Below, in pieces: positions 23,799 through 35,849 of a stretch of 64,000 nucleotides of DNA; position 1 is the first letter of the stretch; the number at the start of each line of letters is the position of its first letter. The stretch is taken from assembly GCF_047663525.1 (NCBI RefSeq), contig NC_092613.1, positions 6,225,501-6,289,500 of the forward strand, given 5' to 3'. The notes beneath the pieces were generated by a model. It made no database searches. It saw only the letters and a program-made list of their open reading frames with translations, and was not told the origin of the DNA. The DNA comes from Anas platyrhynchos (lineage: Eukaryota > Chordata > Aves > Anseriformes > Anatidae). The position numbers and the translations under genes were made by a program.

Positions 23799-23890
23799 CA
23801 TTGTCACACCTGTGACAATGAGTTCCAGGACAGAGCGAGGACCATCAGGCACAGCAGCTAAGACAATTTTTAGTAAGTTTAGCGACAATG
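23799..23890. promoter_or_regulatory. Perfect palindrome with clustered SOX-type motifs
   Basis: CATTGTCACA (23799-23808), a CC spacer, then TGTGACAATG (23811-23820) form a perfect 10-bp inverted repeat. The arms end in CATTGT/ACAATG (SOX-type), with a central CACCTG E-box/ZEB-type site. Further ACAATT and ACAATG copies follow at 23863 and 23885. Cis-regulatory function is inferred. Confidence 0.4.
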
Positions 23891-24204
23891 TTTGCAGGCA
23901 GCTTTAAGTTTCTGACTCCTTTACGGCACAGTTTTGGATTCTGGGCATCCTCCAGTGCCCAGCTCCACCAGCGCCCAAATCGGGTCTCCCCATCCCCTCT
24001 GCCCCCTGTGAAGCACACGGCCATCCTCCTGCCACGTCTGGCCTGGGGAACACGAGGCAGCAGAGGGCTTCTGGGTCAATCCTGGTCTCGTGGAGGGGAA
24101 CAGATGGGTTTTCTGGTGGGACCGACATTCTGAAAAGCAATTACACATGAAGACGTCCCCAACAGACTCCGCTGTGCTCTGGCCCAGGGCCCGAGTCATC
24201 TTGG

Positions 24205-24342
24205 GTTTGGATTTTAATTAGGCCCGTTTTGGGTATCTGTTCTCTACTTCCCTCCAGATAATGATTTAATTATTACAGACATGTCTTCAAATTAGCAGCT
24301 TCCTCAGTGGATTATTCAGCTGGGATCTCCTCAATTACGGAG
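24205..24342. promoter_or_regulatory. AT-rich island with homeodomain motifs, candidate enhancer
   Basis: This segment contains TTTTAATTAGGC, GATTTAATTATTA, CAAATTAGCAG, GGATTATTCAGCTGGG and TCAATTACGG within 140 bases. That is a dense mix of TAAT cores, a GGATTA site and a CAGCTG E-box, unlike the flanking GC-rich intron. Such islands are often conserved neural enhancers; conservation cannot be tested here. Confidence 0.4.
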
Positions 24343-25260
24343 CCCATCTCAGTGCCATCAAAAAAAAAGAGGCTGGAGAGAGCACATAGGAAAACCAAAA
24401 CCCTTCCTGGAAAGAGAAGAGCAGGGGCCACTGCTGAACCCTTCTCCTCCCTTCGTCCATCTCACAGTGGGTGAAGAAGCCTGGCTTCAAAACGCACCCT
24501 GAGCGCTTGCATGGTGCAGAACCATCAGGGCTGCTCTCGTCCTGCCGCCACCAAGCCCTGTGACCCCACAAGTCAACGGAGAGTCCAAGGGGGAGAAGGA
24601 GAAAGGGATGCTCCAGCAGGTGGGACACAGAGCTGCTGCTGGGCATCCCCTCTGCTGGGACCGCGTGTTTGGGGAGCCCCGAGGAGAAGGGAGCTCAGGG
24701 AGAGGGACCTGGTGAGGACCTCGCTCCCTGCAAGGCTACTGGTGCCACGGTGCTGCCTCCCCACACTGCGGAGCTGCAGCAAGCTCCTTCCCAGCCTGGA
24801 GTGATCCCCCTCCTCTTGGCAGGATGCACCCACGAGGCTCCCAGTCTCCTGCTGCGAAGCTCCAACCCCACACCGAGACCCCCTTTGGTTCTTTTCCACC
24901 AACGCACTTGAATTTTCAACAGCAGGACCCCCAGGATTTCCCTCGCTGGTCGTGCTGCAATCCCCACGCTGCAGCCAGGGGAGCAGATTTCGCAGCAGCC
25001 GCTGGAAGAGCACTGCCGCCTCTCCCCGCTGCGATGGGAGCAGGGGCCGCAGCGGGAAATCTCCGCTCGCTCCTCTGTCGCTGCAGCTCCCGCTCCGGCA
25101 CACCACGAGCTTAAACCAGCTGCAGCTCCTGCCGCTGCAGGAAGAGCCCTCGAGAGCAGCCACGCAACGTCTGCGGCTGGAAACGCAGCCAGGGGCTCTC
25201 GGAAAGGAAAAAAAAAAAAAGGCGAGCGCCCCACTTGCGAGGCTGGAGCAGCCCTCCTCC

Positions 25261-25282
25261 TTCTCCTCCTCCTCCTCCTCCA
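25261..25282 (+). repeat. (CTC)n trinucleotide tract
   Basis: Short CTC/TCC microsatellite in the PPFIA4 first intron. Confidence 0.75.
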
Positions 25283-28129
25283 GCTCCCTGCCTGAACGCA
25301 AGGAAAGCAGGCGGGCAGCAAAAATAGCCCAGCTCAGCAGCCTGCTTCCCAGCTCACAGGGCTGGGGAGAGACCCCAGGCATCGCTTTGGAGCTGTCCTC
25401 CCCACCAGCGCTCACGAGCCAGGGGGCGTTTGGAGCTCTCCACCCCATCAAATCTGCTAGGAGAGGTCATCACATCCGAGAGCGAGCTGGGTGAGAGAAA
25501 AGGCCGTAAGGACGCAAACCCGTCAGCTTCATTTCCTTAAGAAAGCGGGGTAAAGAAGATGGGAGTGGAAGCGACACAAAAGAGAAAGAGAGAAGGATAT
25601 TCATTAACCCGATCAGGCCTCCTGGAATATGATAACAGCGGCGATAGCGGACACCTCCCCTCTGGCTGAGGACAAAGGAAGGCTCCCTAGTTATGAAGAA
25701 CAGGAAGAAAATTGGAGTGGAAGAGAGGAAATGATGTCTGAAATGTCAGATGTTATTAAAAAGCCTTTATCTACAGCGAAACGATGGGTGATGAGAGCAG
25801 GGATACGACGGGAAGGCGAGCAGCTGGAGAAGCAGAGAGATGGGGAGGAAGCTCTGAGAAGGGCTCTGCGGCCCCCAAAAGCTACCCTGGTGGGGACACC
25901 CACACCTGCAAATTCCTGGGGCTGTTCCCCCTCCCAAAGAACCCCTGGGGCTGTCCCCACTTTCCAAGGAGCCGAGCCGCAGCATCCACGGCCGAGCAGA
26001 GCCGCAGCCGGTGCCCAGGCCAGGTGGCCCCACGTGGCCCCGGCTTTTTCAGGCCAGCGAGAGGAGAGCCTGTGCTGGGTGGGTGTCACGCAGCATTTCG
26101 GGCTCTCAGCTCCCACACCGGAGCAAAGGCAGCTCCAGCCCAGCCCAGGAGGCTCAGCCGGAGTCTCTCCGCTCTGCTTCTTCCAGCGCCGCCGACACAA
26201 AGCCCCTCTCCTGCTCGCGGCCGCTGAGATGAGCTCAGCCCTCCCCAGCCTCCCCGGCATCTCAGGCGCAGCGACGCGAGGAGGTTTGCAGGCAGGAGCA
26301 GCTCAGCCTCCCCGCCGCAGCCTCCCCGCTGCTTGGCACCGCTTCCCCAGGCGAGCTGCGTGTGCGGATAACGCCCCCCGAGCGGAGACCCCGAGGCGCA
26401 CGCACCAAGCTCCCACCCAGCAAACGCCGGAGGCAGGCGGGCACGCTCCGAGCCTCGCCTGGGTTCTGCTGTAATATTTTCACAACATGGCCAGAGGTGC
26501 TCTGAATCCAACAATATTCGCTGCTGGGAAAGCAGCAAGGAGCCGGGGCCAAACCGCGAGCGGCGCCCTGCCACAGCAAGGTCGAGGCGGGCAGGACGCC
26601 GGGCGCTGCGGCTGCACGGAGCACGGACTCCTTTGAACTCAGACCGTCGCCTTCAGAGGCTGATATGGAGAGGACAAAGCCGTCACAGCAGCCACCACCA
26701 CCACCTCCTCCTCCTCCCGCTGGAGGAGCTGTCCACGGGCAGCCTGCTCTGGTTCCCGGGGAGAGAAGCGCCCGTCCTGCGCCCACGAGTCCTCGCAGAT
26801 GTGCCAAAGCTTTGGGTATCCCCCGGTGTGCTCGGCAGCTGTCCTTTGCAGAGGATCGGCCTCAATCCAAGGCGATGGGGATGGAGCAGGGCAGAGGGAG
26901 GCTCTGCATCCCCCGGGGGTGATCTGCACCATCTCACGCTTTTGGGAGTGATGCCCGTGACAGCGTGGCATCAGCTCTCCGTGTGTGCGCACCCGCCCTG
27001 GAGGACAGAGGGGGAAGATTTTTTTTGCAGGACTCAGGGAATTATTGCTGCTTGCATCCATGGCTTGACCACACTGCAGCAGGGTGTAGGAGTCGTGGCT
27101 ACCAGCCAGCCTCGAGCCTGTGCTCACCCAGCACTGAAGCTGCAATTACAGGTCAGGGATGAACTCACCCAGCAGCGCGCTCGTTTATCACATGGACAGG
27201 AAAATCCTCGTGCCTTCAACCCAAAATCTCCAAAACCAGTACGCCCACTCAGAGCACTGCTTGCGTTTATAGCTTCAGCACCTCTCACCTATGCTGAAAT
27301 TCACTTTTGCCATCTACCACACCCTTTGCAGCTCCAAAATCCCCTGGCCTGTGCCACCGAGCTGCCCGCAGCTCTCCAGTTTGCTGCTTCACCCCCCGAT
27401 CACGGGACAGCCACCAGCTCCTAGCTTCACTCGACGAGCTCTCCCTGCCCTGCCAGGAGGCCAGCGAGGTCAAGGGCCTGAAATCTGCAGGATAAAAGCC
27501 TGCCTGCTTCTGAACTACACGGCAGCCTGCCCAGAGCCCCGTGGAAAATGAAAACCCCAGCACGGGCTCTGCATTCGCCCATCGAGGAGAGCCCCAGCTG
27601 CTCGCACCGAAGCCATCAGCCCCCTTCCCTCTTCTCCACACCTCAAGCCAGACACGGACACGCAAATATTTAAACACATTTACCGCACAGAGGAAGGAAC
27701 AGGCACGTGGGACACGCGAGTGGAGGGTTAGCAGGGATGAATCACAAAGCACCGCGTTTTCTGACAGCTCCTGGAGCACACAGCGATTACAGGGTGCCCA
27801 GTCAGGCCCCCACCTCCGATCTCCTCACCGCAAGGGGCTGGGAGGGCTCCCACGATGCTCCCAGGATGGGCTGGAAGGGATTTTGGCAACGCTTTTCTTA
27901 TGCCCTGTCCTGCGATGGAAACAGCCTGGGCAGCCCTTCCCCAGGAAGGTCACCAACAGCGACGGCATCTTCAGTGGCAACAGCTTCAGGCCCCTTGCTC
28001 TGGTGACGGGATGATTTTTGGGGTGTATTTTGCTTAATGTGGAGGTGCCACGTTATGGGATGGGTTTTTCCCCTCCTGGGCCCTGCTTCCCCAAAGAGTC
28101 CTGAGTAGGAAACCTGGCAGCGCCGAGCA

Positions 28130-28620
28130 CAAGTAATAAATGTTCATTTACTCCGAGGATTGACAGAGCTGCTGCATTATTTAAACCCCGGCTCTCAAGA
28201 GCAGAACTTCACCCTCTGTAGCGTAACAGATGTCCTGCACTGAGCCATGCAGCAATATTTAAATAAAAAATGGTGGCTGTACAATAGCCAAGTCATTTGA
28301 AAATTAAAGCGCTGGTATTTTTAGGCAGCAGGAGTATGTGTGGGAGAGATCTCAAAGTGCAGGCTGATGCCATTTGCTGCAGGGCAGTTAGAATTAGATT
28401 TATTGACGACGTGTGATTTGAAAGCGACACCAGCGTTCACGAAGAGCCATGCAGTGATCAGCAATGCCGGGGCTTATTTTGGCTTCATTTTAGGAGACAA
28501 AATATCTTTATATACACGTAAACGCAAAGGACATGCGGAACAAAACCCGTTTCTGCATGCAGAGATCCTCGGATTGCCACCTCCAAAAACGGTCACTACA
28601 GAACTCTTGTAACTAAATTA
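28130..28620. promoter_or_regulatory. AT-rich intronic island, candidate conserved element
   Basis: About 490 bases of mixed, non-repetitive, AT-rich sequence with several A/T-core motifs (GCAATATTTAAATAAAAAAT, GAAAATTAAAGCG, GGTATTTTTAGG, which is MEF2-like, and TAGAATTAGATTTATTG). It lies within GC-rich intron and has no coding potential I can support. An enhancer or other conserved non-coding element is the likeliest explanation, by inference from composition alone. Confidence 0.35.
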
Positions 28621-28639
28621 ACAGCGAGCAGATGATCAA

Positions 28640-28690
28640 AGGAAAAAGAAAAAAAAAAAAGAAAAAAAAGCTCTTTTTTTTTTAAAATGG
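28640..28690 (+). repeat. A-rich tract followed by T-rich tract
   Basis: Several A runs interrupted by single G bases are followed by GCTC and a T run. The A8GC/T11 arrangement could fold into an A:T hairpin. Simple sequence. Confidence 0.7.
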
Positions 28691-31600
28691 CAGTCCCAAA
28701 GTGATGGCAATAATCTAGTGATTAGCATCCAAGTTGTGATGCTGAGGAATAGGAGAGAGAAATCTCACCTCTCCAGCAAAGCCAGCCACTTTCTGGGTGG
28801 CACACGTGGATCTTGAGCAGCATTGATGAAGCAAACCTGTTCTGGACCCAAAAGAGAAGCCTTCTGGCCAGGGGAGCTCACTAAGAAACATTTAGCCCGT
28901 GCTGGGGTGCTCCCATGGATGGTGCCGGGATCTCGAAGCACGATGCTTCACCAAACCCCAGGGGGGTCGGGCTTGGGTCTGTCCCCCAGAGACCGAGACC
29001 AAGAGGGTGCAGAGCCCTCCAGAGCAGGACCCCGAGCCACCCGGGTGCTTTGAGAGCTCCGCAGATGTCATCTCACATCCTCACCCCGACAAATCACACC
29101 CTCACAAGGTGCTCATGCGTATGTGGGACAGTCGGGACCAGAATAACTTGGCTGAGCAGCGTGTGAAGAAATCAGCCAAGCCAAAAATAACCTCTGGACC
29201 TTTCTCTGACTCCTTCCTGCAAAACAGTCGAGGGAGGTAGCCAGAAAGAGGTTGAGATGTGGTTCGTACAGCTGCCAGGCACTGGATTACAGGGAAGATT
29301 AACTGGATTTTGGGGGCTGTAAAATTCGTATGAGCCCATCCTTCTCCTCACTGTCTGCAACCCCTGGCACCACGAGGTCTTGCATGGCGAATCGTACCAG
29401 CCACCACCGAGAAGCCCATTAAGTTCATGATTAAAAGCTTCAGATCAGGTTTACGACACGCATGTTAACGGCTTGGCAAGGCTATAAACGCCCTGCCCGG
29501 TTCTGGCAGCCAAAGGGCCAGGCTTTGGCAGGCGAGGCTCTGTCCAAGGATGCACCGCACGCACAAGGCTCCTGGAGAGGCAAGTTCTGGGGGTGGCAGG
29601 CAGCCCCACATCCCCCTGCCCCACGCTGCGACCACCCAAGGCACAGCCCAGCTCCTACCTCTTGGCTACCAAACCCTCCGGGCGCCGCAGCAGCGCATCT
29701 CGAACGACGGGGAGGCAAAAACCCATCTAATTACGGAGACGATTCATTTCTACCAAGAAAACCGTAGAAGATGGAGCTTTAAACCAGCAGATGAGCAGCC
29801 CTTTGGGTCCCTTCTCCCCCGAACTGCCCCATCCCATCCCGACCGTGGCCCCGCTGCTCTCTCCATGAGGCTGGGTGGGAAGAGCATCCCTCCCTGCCAC
29901 CCGGCCCCGCGGCGCAGCGCTCGCTATTTAAAGAAACTGGCCACACGCTGCCAGCATCTCCCCTCCCTGCGGAGGAGCAGAGCCCATGCCCGGGGGTTCC
30001 TGACGTGCCACTGCCTCCACGACCCTCTGGCACACAGCACCGGGGGCTCAGCACCGCTGCCCGAGGCTGGGGAGGCTGCAGAGAAGGGAGGCATCGCTCG
30101 CAGCAGGCAGTAAAACGCCCCGGGAACTGCCCTCTCCTGGAAATCCGTCGCAACGGGCAGGAGGATGAGGGAAATGAGCTCTCATCTGTCACTTGTTTTC
30201 TGTTTCTTTTTGTGTGTGGTTTTGTTGTTTGTTTTTTTTTTGTTTTGTTTTTTTTTTGAGGCAATTAAAGGCAGCCACCCAGCCGGTACCTCCTTGCACC
30301 TGCTAAGAGAAGCGTGGAAGAAATTGAAAAATGGGAGCGGAAAAAAAAATAATCTGCATTTCAGACAAATTCCGGCCTTGCCAGTTTCTGCAGGATCACA
30401 GCGCTGGAGACAGCAACCTGTGAGCTGATTTAAAACATCAGGAAGAAAATTCAGGAAAAGGAGAGGTGACTTTGAGCAGACAGGGTCAGGCCCTTCTGCC
30501 CCCGCTGACTTCTGGCCCTGTCTTTTGGAGAAGTTTTGGCACCCAGCTCCTGGCTCCCTCCACCTGTGGGAGGGAAACCACAGCGCCCTGGTGCTGCACA
30601 GGGCCCGGCGGGGCTGCTCCCAGCACAGCTTTGCCCAAAAACGACGGAGAGAGATGAGAACCCACTTCATTCCTTAGGGTGCCCTCACCATAAAACCTAT
30701 TCCGTTGGCTTTGCAACGTCCCCGCAAGGATTCCAACCTGCTGGACCACAGCGCAAACAGAATTAACATCTGATTGTATCAGAACAACTTTTTATTAATT
30801 TATTTTTTTCTCCCGAACCATTTTTCACTGCTTCTGCTCCAGATGGGCCCTGGTGCAGACCTGTAACTCCTTCCCAAATGTGGGAGAGCGCCCACGCGCA
30901 CGCCCGCCTCCGAGCCTTTTGGCATCGCTCACGGAGAGTCCCTGCAAGTGCTGGGAGCTCCCCCGGGAGCCCGGCTGGGACCCACCTGCAGAGTCCACAC
31001 CCGAGCTGTCGCCCTCAACCCCAGCTGACCGTCACCCCCCATGCCTGGCGCCCACGTTTCACACAAAGCATCTGTAAAGCGGGGGTGGCCGTGGCATTTA
31101 GCAGCGCGCTCGGAAGAAAAGATGGGCGAAGGATCCAAACCTCCTCCATTTAACAGCCTGGAGACCTCCCAGCTCACTTTTGGGAGCCATCTGGGAAACC
31201 TCAGACTCAGCAAAGCACGCTTGAGGAGAAAATTAATTGTAAAATACGGGCTTCAGGGTTTGCTAAAGAATCTGGTACCTCTCTGCATTGCTGGACAGCA
31301 TTAAATGGCACCTCCCAGGCAGTGGACGCACTGACACCGAAGCTGCTCCACTTCCCTAGGAGTGGAGACCTTTGCAGTTATGTCCCTGGTTGTCTTAAGC
31401 ACCCTGCGAGGTTCCAGAGCTGTGTCCCCCAAGGTTTGGTGCCAGCTCCCACCTCCAACACGGTGCCAGGCTCTTCCCAGTGCCACCCAGCCCTGCCACC
31501 CACCCCTCATCCTTGCACCACCGTCCTCCTCTCCAACCCCGTCACCCAGAAAGGGCAAGGCTTGCACTACAGCCCCTCAAAACACACAGACGTGGACTTT

Positions 31601-33579
31601 TTCAGGGTGTTTTCTACTCCATGCACCTCCTGAGAAGACTGACAACAGGCAGGGACCCAAAGCTCCAGCAGGCTCAACCCCCAGCATCTGTGCTTCAGCT
31701 GCTGGCGAGCGCCGAGGCGCAGCCAGACCAAGCCCCAACACGGAGCGGGACCCGCCTGTGCTCACCACAAAGCCAAAAAGTCACACGGAGACGGATGAGC
31801 TGCTTAATACCACATCTGCCAAGCTACAGCTGACCCAGCCACCCAGAAAGCCAGATCCAACCACCAGTCCCACCACCCGTGCCTTGGGAACTGGCTGGTT
31901 TGGGGGCTCCCTGCCATCCTGTGGCTGGTGGTTGGGGTCCTGGGCAAGCTCTGAGCCAGGCAGCTCTGTCTCATGGAGAGAAGCCAGAGAAAAAAAGCTG
32001 GAGAGTCACTCATGCACCTGAGCACCAGCCACCTCTGCTCATGGCTCCCTGACAAATCCCCATGGAAGCCCACGGACATCGGTCCCATTTCCCAACCAGC
32101 ACCCTCCTGCGATGCCCACAGGGACCAACACGTCGTGGCATACTCCAGCGAGACACCTGCATCTCCCAGAACATCAGAGCTACCAAGACACAGAATTTCC
32201 ATCTCCTGAAAAGCCCGGGCAGTGGCGCAACCAAGCCCCCGAGGCACCCAGACCCATTCAGCCAGGTACCAACCTCCAGCTCACGATGCGGTGGCACCAA
32301 ACCCAGCAGGAGATCCACCCCGATCCAGCGCACGAGCAGATGCTGCCAAATAAGCTTCAGCGAATATTTTGCCAGCACCGACTTGGCCAAAACAGGGGCA
32401 CCCCTGTAAGCTTTTGCAGGGCTTTAACAAAACCCAGCTCCCTAAGCCAATTGCTGGGATAATGATGCAATTTGCGGGATAAACAAGCCCCCCGAAGGGC
32501 TGGTGTTGTTCAGGAGGAAATCACGGTGTCTGGAGGCAGCTCCCACGGCCGACAGGAGGATGGGAAGCAGAGCGAGCACAGCTGGAGGGGGCCAGGCTGG
32601 CTGCTGGCTGCTTGCTGGACCCATCCAGCCCCGGGGCTCGGTGATAACCCAGCCGGTGCTGAGCTCCGGGCAGCACCAGCCCCGCGATCATACTCCCTGC
32701 AAGCATCCCCATGCGCTCCCGGGGCTCGGTGCAAGGCAGATGCTCGCAGGGAGGGTGCTCGAGGGGCTCCAAGCTCGGCCCTGGGTGGATGCTCGCGGGC
32801 TGGAGACGGCGCTGAGGGAGGCAGGAGGCTGGGAAAGCGCAGGAGCAGAAGGCCACGGGTAAGGAGCGATCCCATCAGGATGCCACCCCATAAGGTGGGA
32901 GCGTGGAGGGGGTAAAAAGGGGCGGTTTGGGACCACACCAGGGAGCTGCTTAGGGCAGAGAGCGGCTGGCAAGCAGGGAACCCCCCTCCCTGTAACCACT
33001 CCTGGGCTACAGCAATCGCAGCCCCCCTCGCCCTGCAGCCGCAGGGGGAGATGCGGCCACCCTAAATCCCTCCTGTCCATGGGGAATGGGGCAGACCCCA
33101 GCCTGGGGTCCGTGATACGGGGGGGGCACAGCCACCAAACCCCTCTGCTCATGCTTCGGGGCGACAGCCCAGTCTGGGGAGGGGGGGGAGAGAGATGCCA
33201 GCTCCCCACTCAGACCCTACCCAAGGGAAACGTGGCTCATTCAGCACATCCCTGACTCAGGGCCCCCCCCGGGGAGCAAAAAGCACCCCCAGCTCGCAGC
33301 ACCCCCTCCCCCGTTGCCATAAGGGGGGTGGGGGGGGGCAGCGCATCCCCGCATGGCACAGCATCCTCACCCCAACCCCACCTCGGAGCGGCAACGGGGA
33401 GCGACAGCCCCAAAAGAGGGGACAAGGGGGGGGCACGGAGCATCCTTTGGGGCTACCGAAACCCCCCCAAACCGCGAGGGGAGCGGCACGGGGAGATGGG
33501 GGGGGCGCAGCAGCATCCCCTGCCGAGCCCTCCTAGGAGGGGCGATGAGGGCTGAGCATCCCCTGGCCGACCCGGGGAG

Positions 33580-33655
33580 GGTCTCAGCATCCCGGGAGGG
33601 GGCTCAGCATCCCTGGGGGGGGGCTCAGCATCCCTGGGGGGGGCTCAGCATCCGG
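33580..33655 (+). repeat. G-rich tandem repeat near the PPFIA4 promoter
   Basis: About four copies of a roughly 20-bp unit of the form CTCAGCATCCCTGGGGGGGG lie directly downstream (in + coordinates, left) of the PPFIA4 first exon donor. The G runs could form G-quadruplexes. Confidence 0.8.
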
Positions 33656-33671
33656 CCCCGCCCGCACTCAC

Positions 33672-33790
33672 CGGCCGCCGAAGCCGCTGGAAGCCGCCGC
33701 CGCCGCCGCCGCCCGCCCCTGCGTCGCCCTCCCCGCCTGGCCACGCCCCCCCCGCCACGCCCCTGCTTTGGCAACGCCCCCAATGGGTAC
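33672..33790 (-). promoter_or_regulatory. PPFIA4: Probable PPFIA4 non-coding first exon and CpG-island promoter
   Basis: On the minus strand, a GC-rich leader with a GGC/GCC triplet run ends in CGGCCG|GTGAGTG, a near-perfect donor at 33671. The segment is CpG-dense (about 33650-33790) and has no ATG-initiated liprin sequence. That fits a 5'UTR exon spliced to the first coding exon near 15961. The transcription start is not determined; the right limit given is the edge of the GC-rich block. Confidence 0.6.
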
Positions 33791-35162
33791 CCGAGGGGGG
33801 GTGGGAAAAGATTTTGGGGAGGGGGGGTGCAAGGATTTGGGGTTGGGGACTCAGGGAGGGGTGAGATGGGGCGTGGGGTTAGGAGCCTGCTTGGGGCTGC
33901 AGGAGCCTTCCCAGGGGGTGAAATCCTTTCTGGGGGGGGTAAAATCCTTCCTGGGGGGTAAAACCTCCCCAGAAATGCCCTTGGGGGGCAGTTTTCCCCC
34001 TAAGGGAGCTTGAAGCCCTTTGAAGGCAGCAGCCCCAGGGTGGGAAGGGTCCCCCCATGTCCCCACCCGGGGCAGCAGCAGGGCTGTGGGGTGCCCCCCC
34101 CCCAGGAGGGCAGCTGAGCTCTGGGTGCCCCATAACCCCCCCAGGAGCGAAGGGGGATAATTAACGCAGTGCCATGCTTCGTTAACAGGTGAGCAATTAA
34201 TTTGGGGCCTCTTAAAGCCCAGGTGGGTGCTCACCACCTTGTGGGGCCACCACACCTGGAGCACTTTAGGGTGCTCCACTCAGGATGTGGCAGTGCCTCC
34301 ATCTCATGGACTCCCAGAGCCCATTTTTGGTGGTTTTAGTTAATTTTGGGGAAAGATCCCAGAAGATAAATGCCACCGGTGTCACCAGCCTGCGGGATCT
34401 GCGGCCAGACCTGGAAGCAGCCACCTTGGTGGGTGAAACCTCCTTCGTTTTCCAGGAGGGCTTACGAGGGCTTTTTAAGGGTTTTAACCAGGAGGGTTTT
34501 AAGAGGGCTGCTTCTTAAAAATGCCGCTTTAATGCAGTTCCCACATAACGATGACGAATTGCGTAGCCCAAAGAAAAACATTTTTCGAGTGTCCAAGCAA
34601 CCGAGGAGGTAGGGAAAGCCATCAGCCTCAGGATCTGGTTGTATCAGCTGCTCCAAAAATAGAGGAATGCGATTAGGGATCGCGTTTTTTTTTTTGTCAA
34701 GGAATGACCTTTTCTGTCAGGGAAAATCAAAACTCAATTGTCAGATCTGCTCTCTGCTGATAAAATAGAGCGTTTTAGGGTAATAAGGTATTTGAGGAAA
34801 CTCTGACAGAAACATGCTGGAGGCCATGCGGTGCCTGCCTGGACAGCACCAAGGGCTTGAGCCCCACGCCGAGCACGGCCCTGCCTCAACCAGCCTAAAT
34901 TTGGGGCACAGAGCACAGGGACCCCCCCACACCCCACTTAGTGGAATCCCAAACACCTTCGTGGGGTCCTTCCCCACCATGTGGCATCGCCAAGCGCCGA
35001 GGATTCAGCGCGGCCCTAAAGAAATGGGGGCAGTGGTTTTGTGCCACATGGGGCCAATCCCCCCACCCCGAGGTGCTGGGGGACCCCTGGGGTTGGGGTC
35101 GCAATGGGATGGGGCTGGGGGAGGCCCTGGTTGTGGGGCACCCCACAGGGCTGGGGGGACAA
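33791..35162. other. Intergenic spacer between divergent promoters
   Basis: About 1.4 kb between the PPFIA4 CpG island and the minisatellite upstream of TMEM183A. It holds short G-rich direct repeats at about 33918-33966 (variants of GGGGTAAAATCCTTCCT) and otherwise nothing recognisable. Confidence 0.6.
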
Positions 35163-35838
35163 GGGACTGGTTACTGGGGGGTGGGTACCCCAGGGGTTCT
35201 TATTACGGGGAGGACTGGGCAGGGCTGGAGCTGGGGTGGGGGCTCTCAGCACAGAGGCCATTTGTACTGGGAAGACCAGTTTGCCCAGAGATCCTTGATA
35301 CTGGGAGGACTGGTGTGGGGGTTAGCACTCCAGAGGCCCTTGTTACTGGGAGGACTGGGGGGGGTGGTGTCACCTCAGAGGTCCCCGTACCTCATGACTG
35401 GAGGGCTGGGGGCAGCTCCCTTCTTACTGGGAGCACTGGGGTGGGGGCAGCCATCCCAGAGGCTCTCATTACTGGGAGCACTGGGGTGGCCGGTTACCTC
35501 AGGTCACTGTTAGTGGGAGTGCTTAGGGGGGCAGCCATCTTGGAGCCCCTTGTTACTGGGAGCACTGGGGTGGGGGCAGCCATCCCAGAGGCTCTCGTTA
35601 CTGGGAGCACTGGGGTGGCCAGTTGCCTCAGGGCACTGTTACTGGGAGTGCTTGGGGGGGGGGGGGGCAGTTACCCCAGCCGCCCTCATTACTGGGAGCA
35701 CTGGGGAGACCAGTTGCCCCAAGTGCCTGTTACTGGGAGTGCTTGGGGGGGGGGGCAGCCATCCCAGAGCCTGTTGTTACTGGGAACACTGGGCAAGACT
35801 GGAACTGAGGCTGCTCATACTGGGAGCACTGGGGGAGG
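35163..35838 (+). repeat. G-rich minisatellite built on TTACTGGGAGCACTGGGG
   Basis: The core TTACTGGGAGCACTGGGG recurs more than ten times with substitutions. A higher-order unit of about 130 bp, with blocks such as CAGCCATCCCAGAGGCTCTC and TGGGAGTGCTTGGGGGG, starts at 35424, 35553 and 35689, with a shortened copy from 35777. The array is strongly G-biased on the plus strand and ends just short of the TMEM183A CRE cluster. It opens a 367-codon frame that is purely repeat-derived. Expect length polymorphism and assembly difficulty. Confidence 0.9.
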
Positions 35839-35849
35839 GGGGGGTGTGA

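Larger units (their letters stand above)
15962..33671 (-). other. PPFIA4 first intron, 17.7 kb, no other gene seen
   Basis: Region between the probable non-coding first exon (ending 33672) and the canonical first coding exon. I found no supported protein-coding or RNA gene on either strand. ORFs of 100-290 codons here are compositionally biased and lack splice logic or domains. AT-rich islands at about 23.80-23.89, 24.20-24.34, 25.60-25.80 and 28.13-28.62 kb stand out from the GC-rich background and may be enhancers. Homopolymer tracts occur at 18493-18503 (C), 18876-18891 (A), 25208-25220 (A), 28640-28690 (A then T) and 30215-30260 (T-rich). Confidence 0.7.

Noticed and set aside
24573-25451. 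292-codon minus-strand ORF in PPFIA4 intron 1
   Set aside because: Contains poly-Glu and poly-Phe from CTC and A/T tracts; no splice sites or domains.
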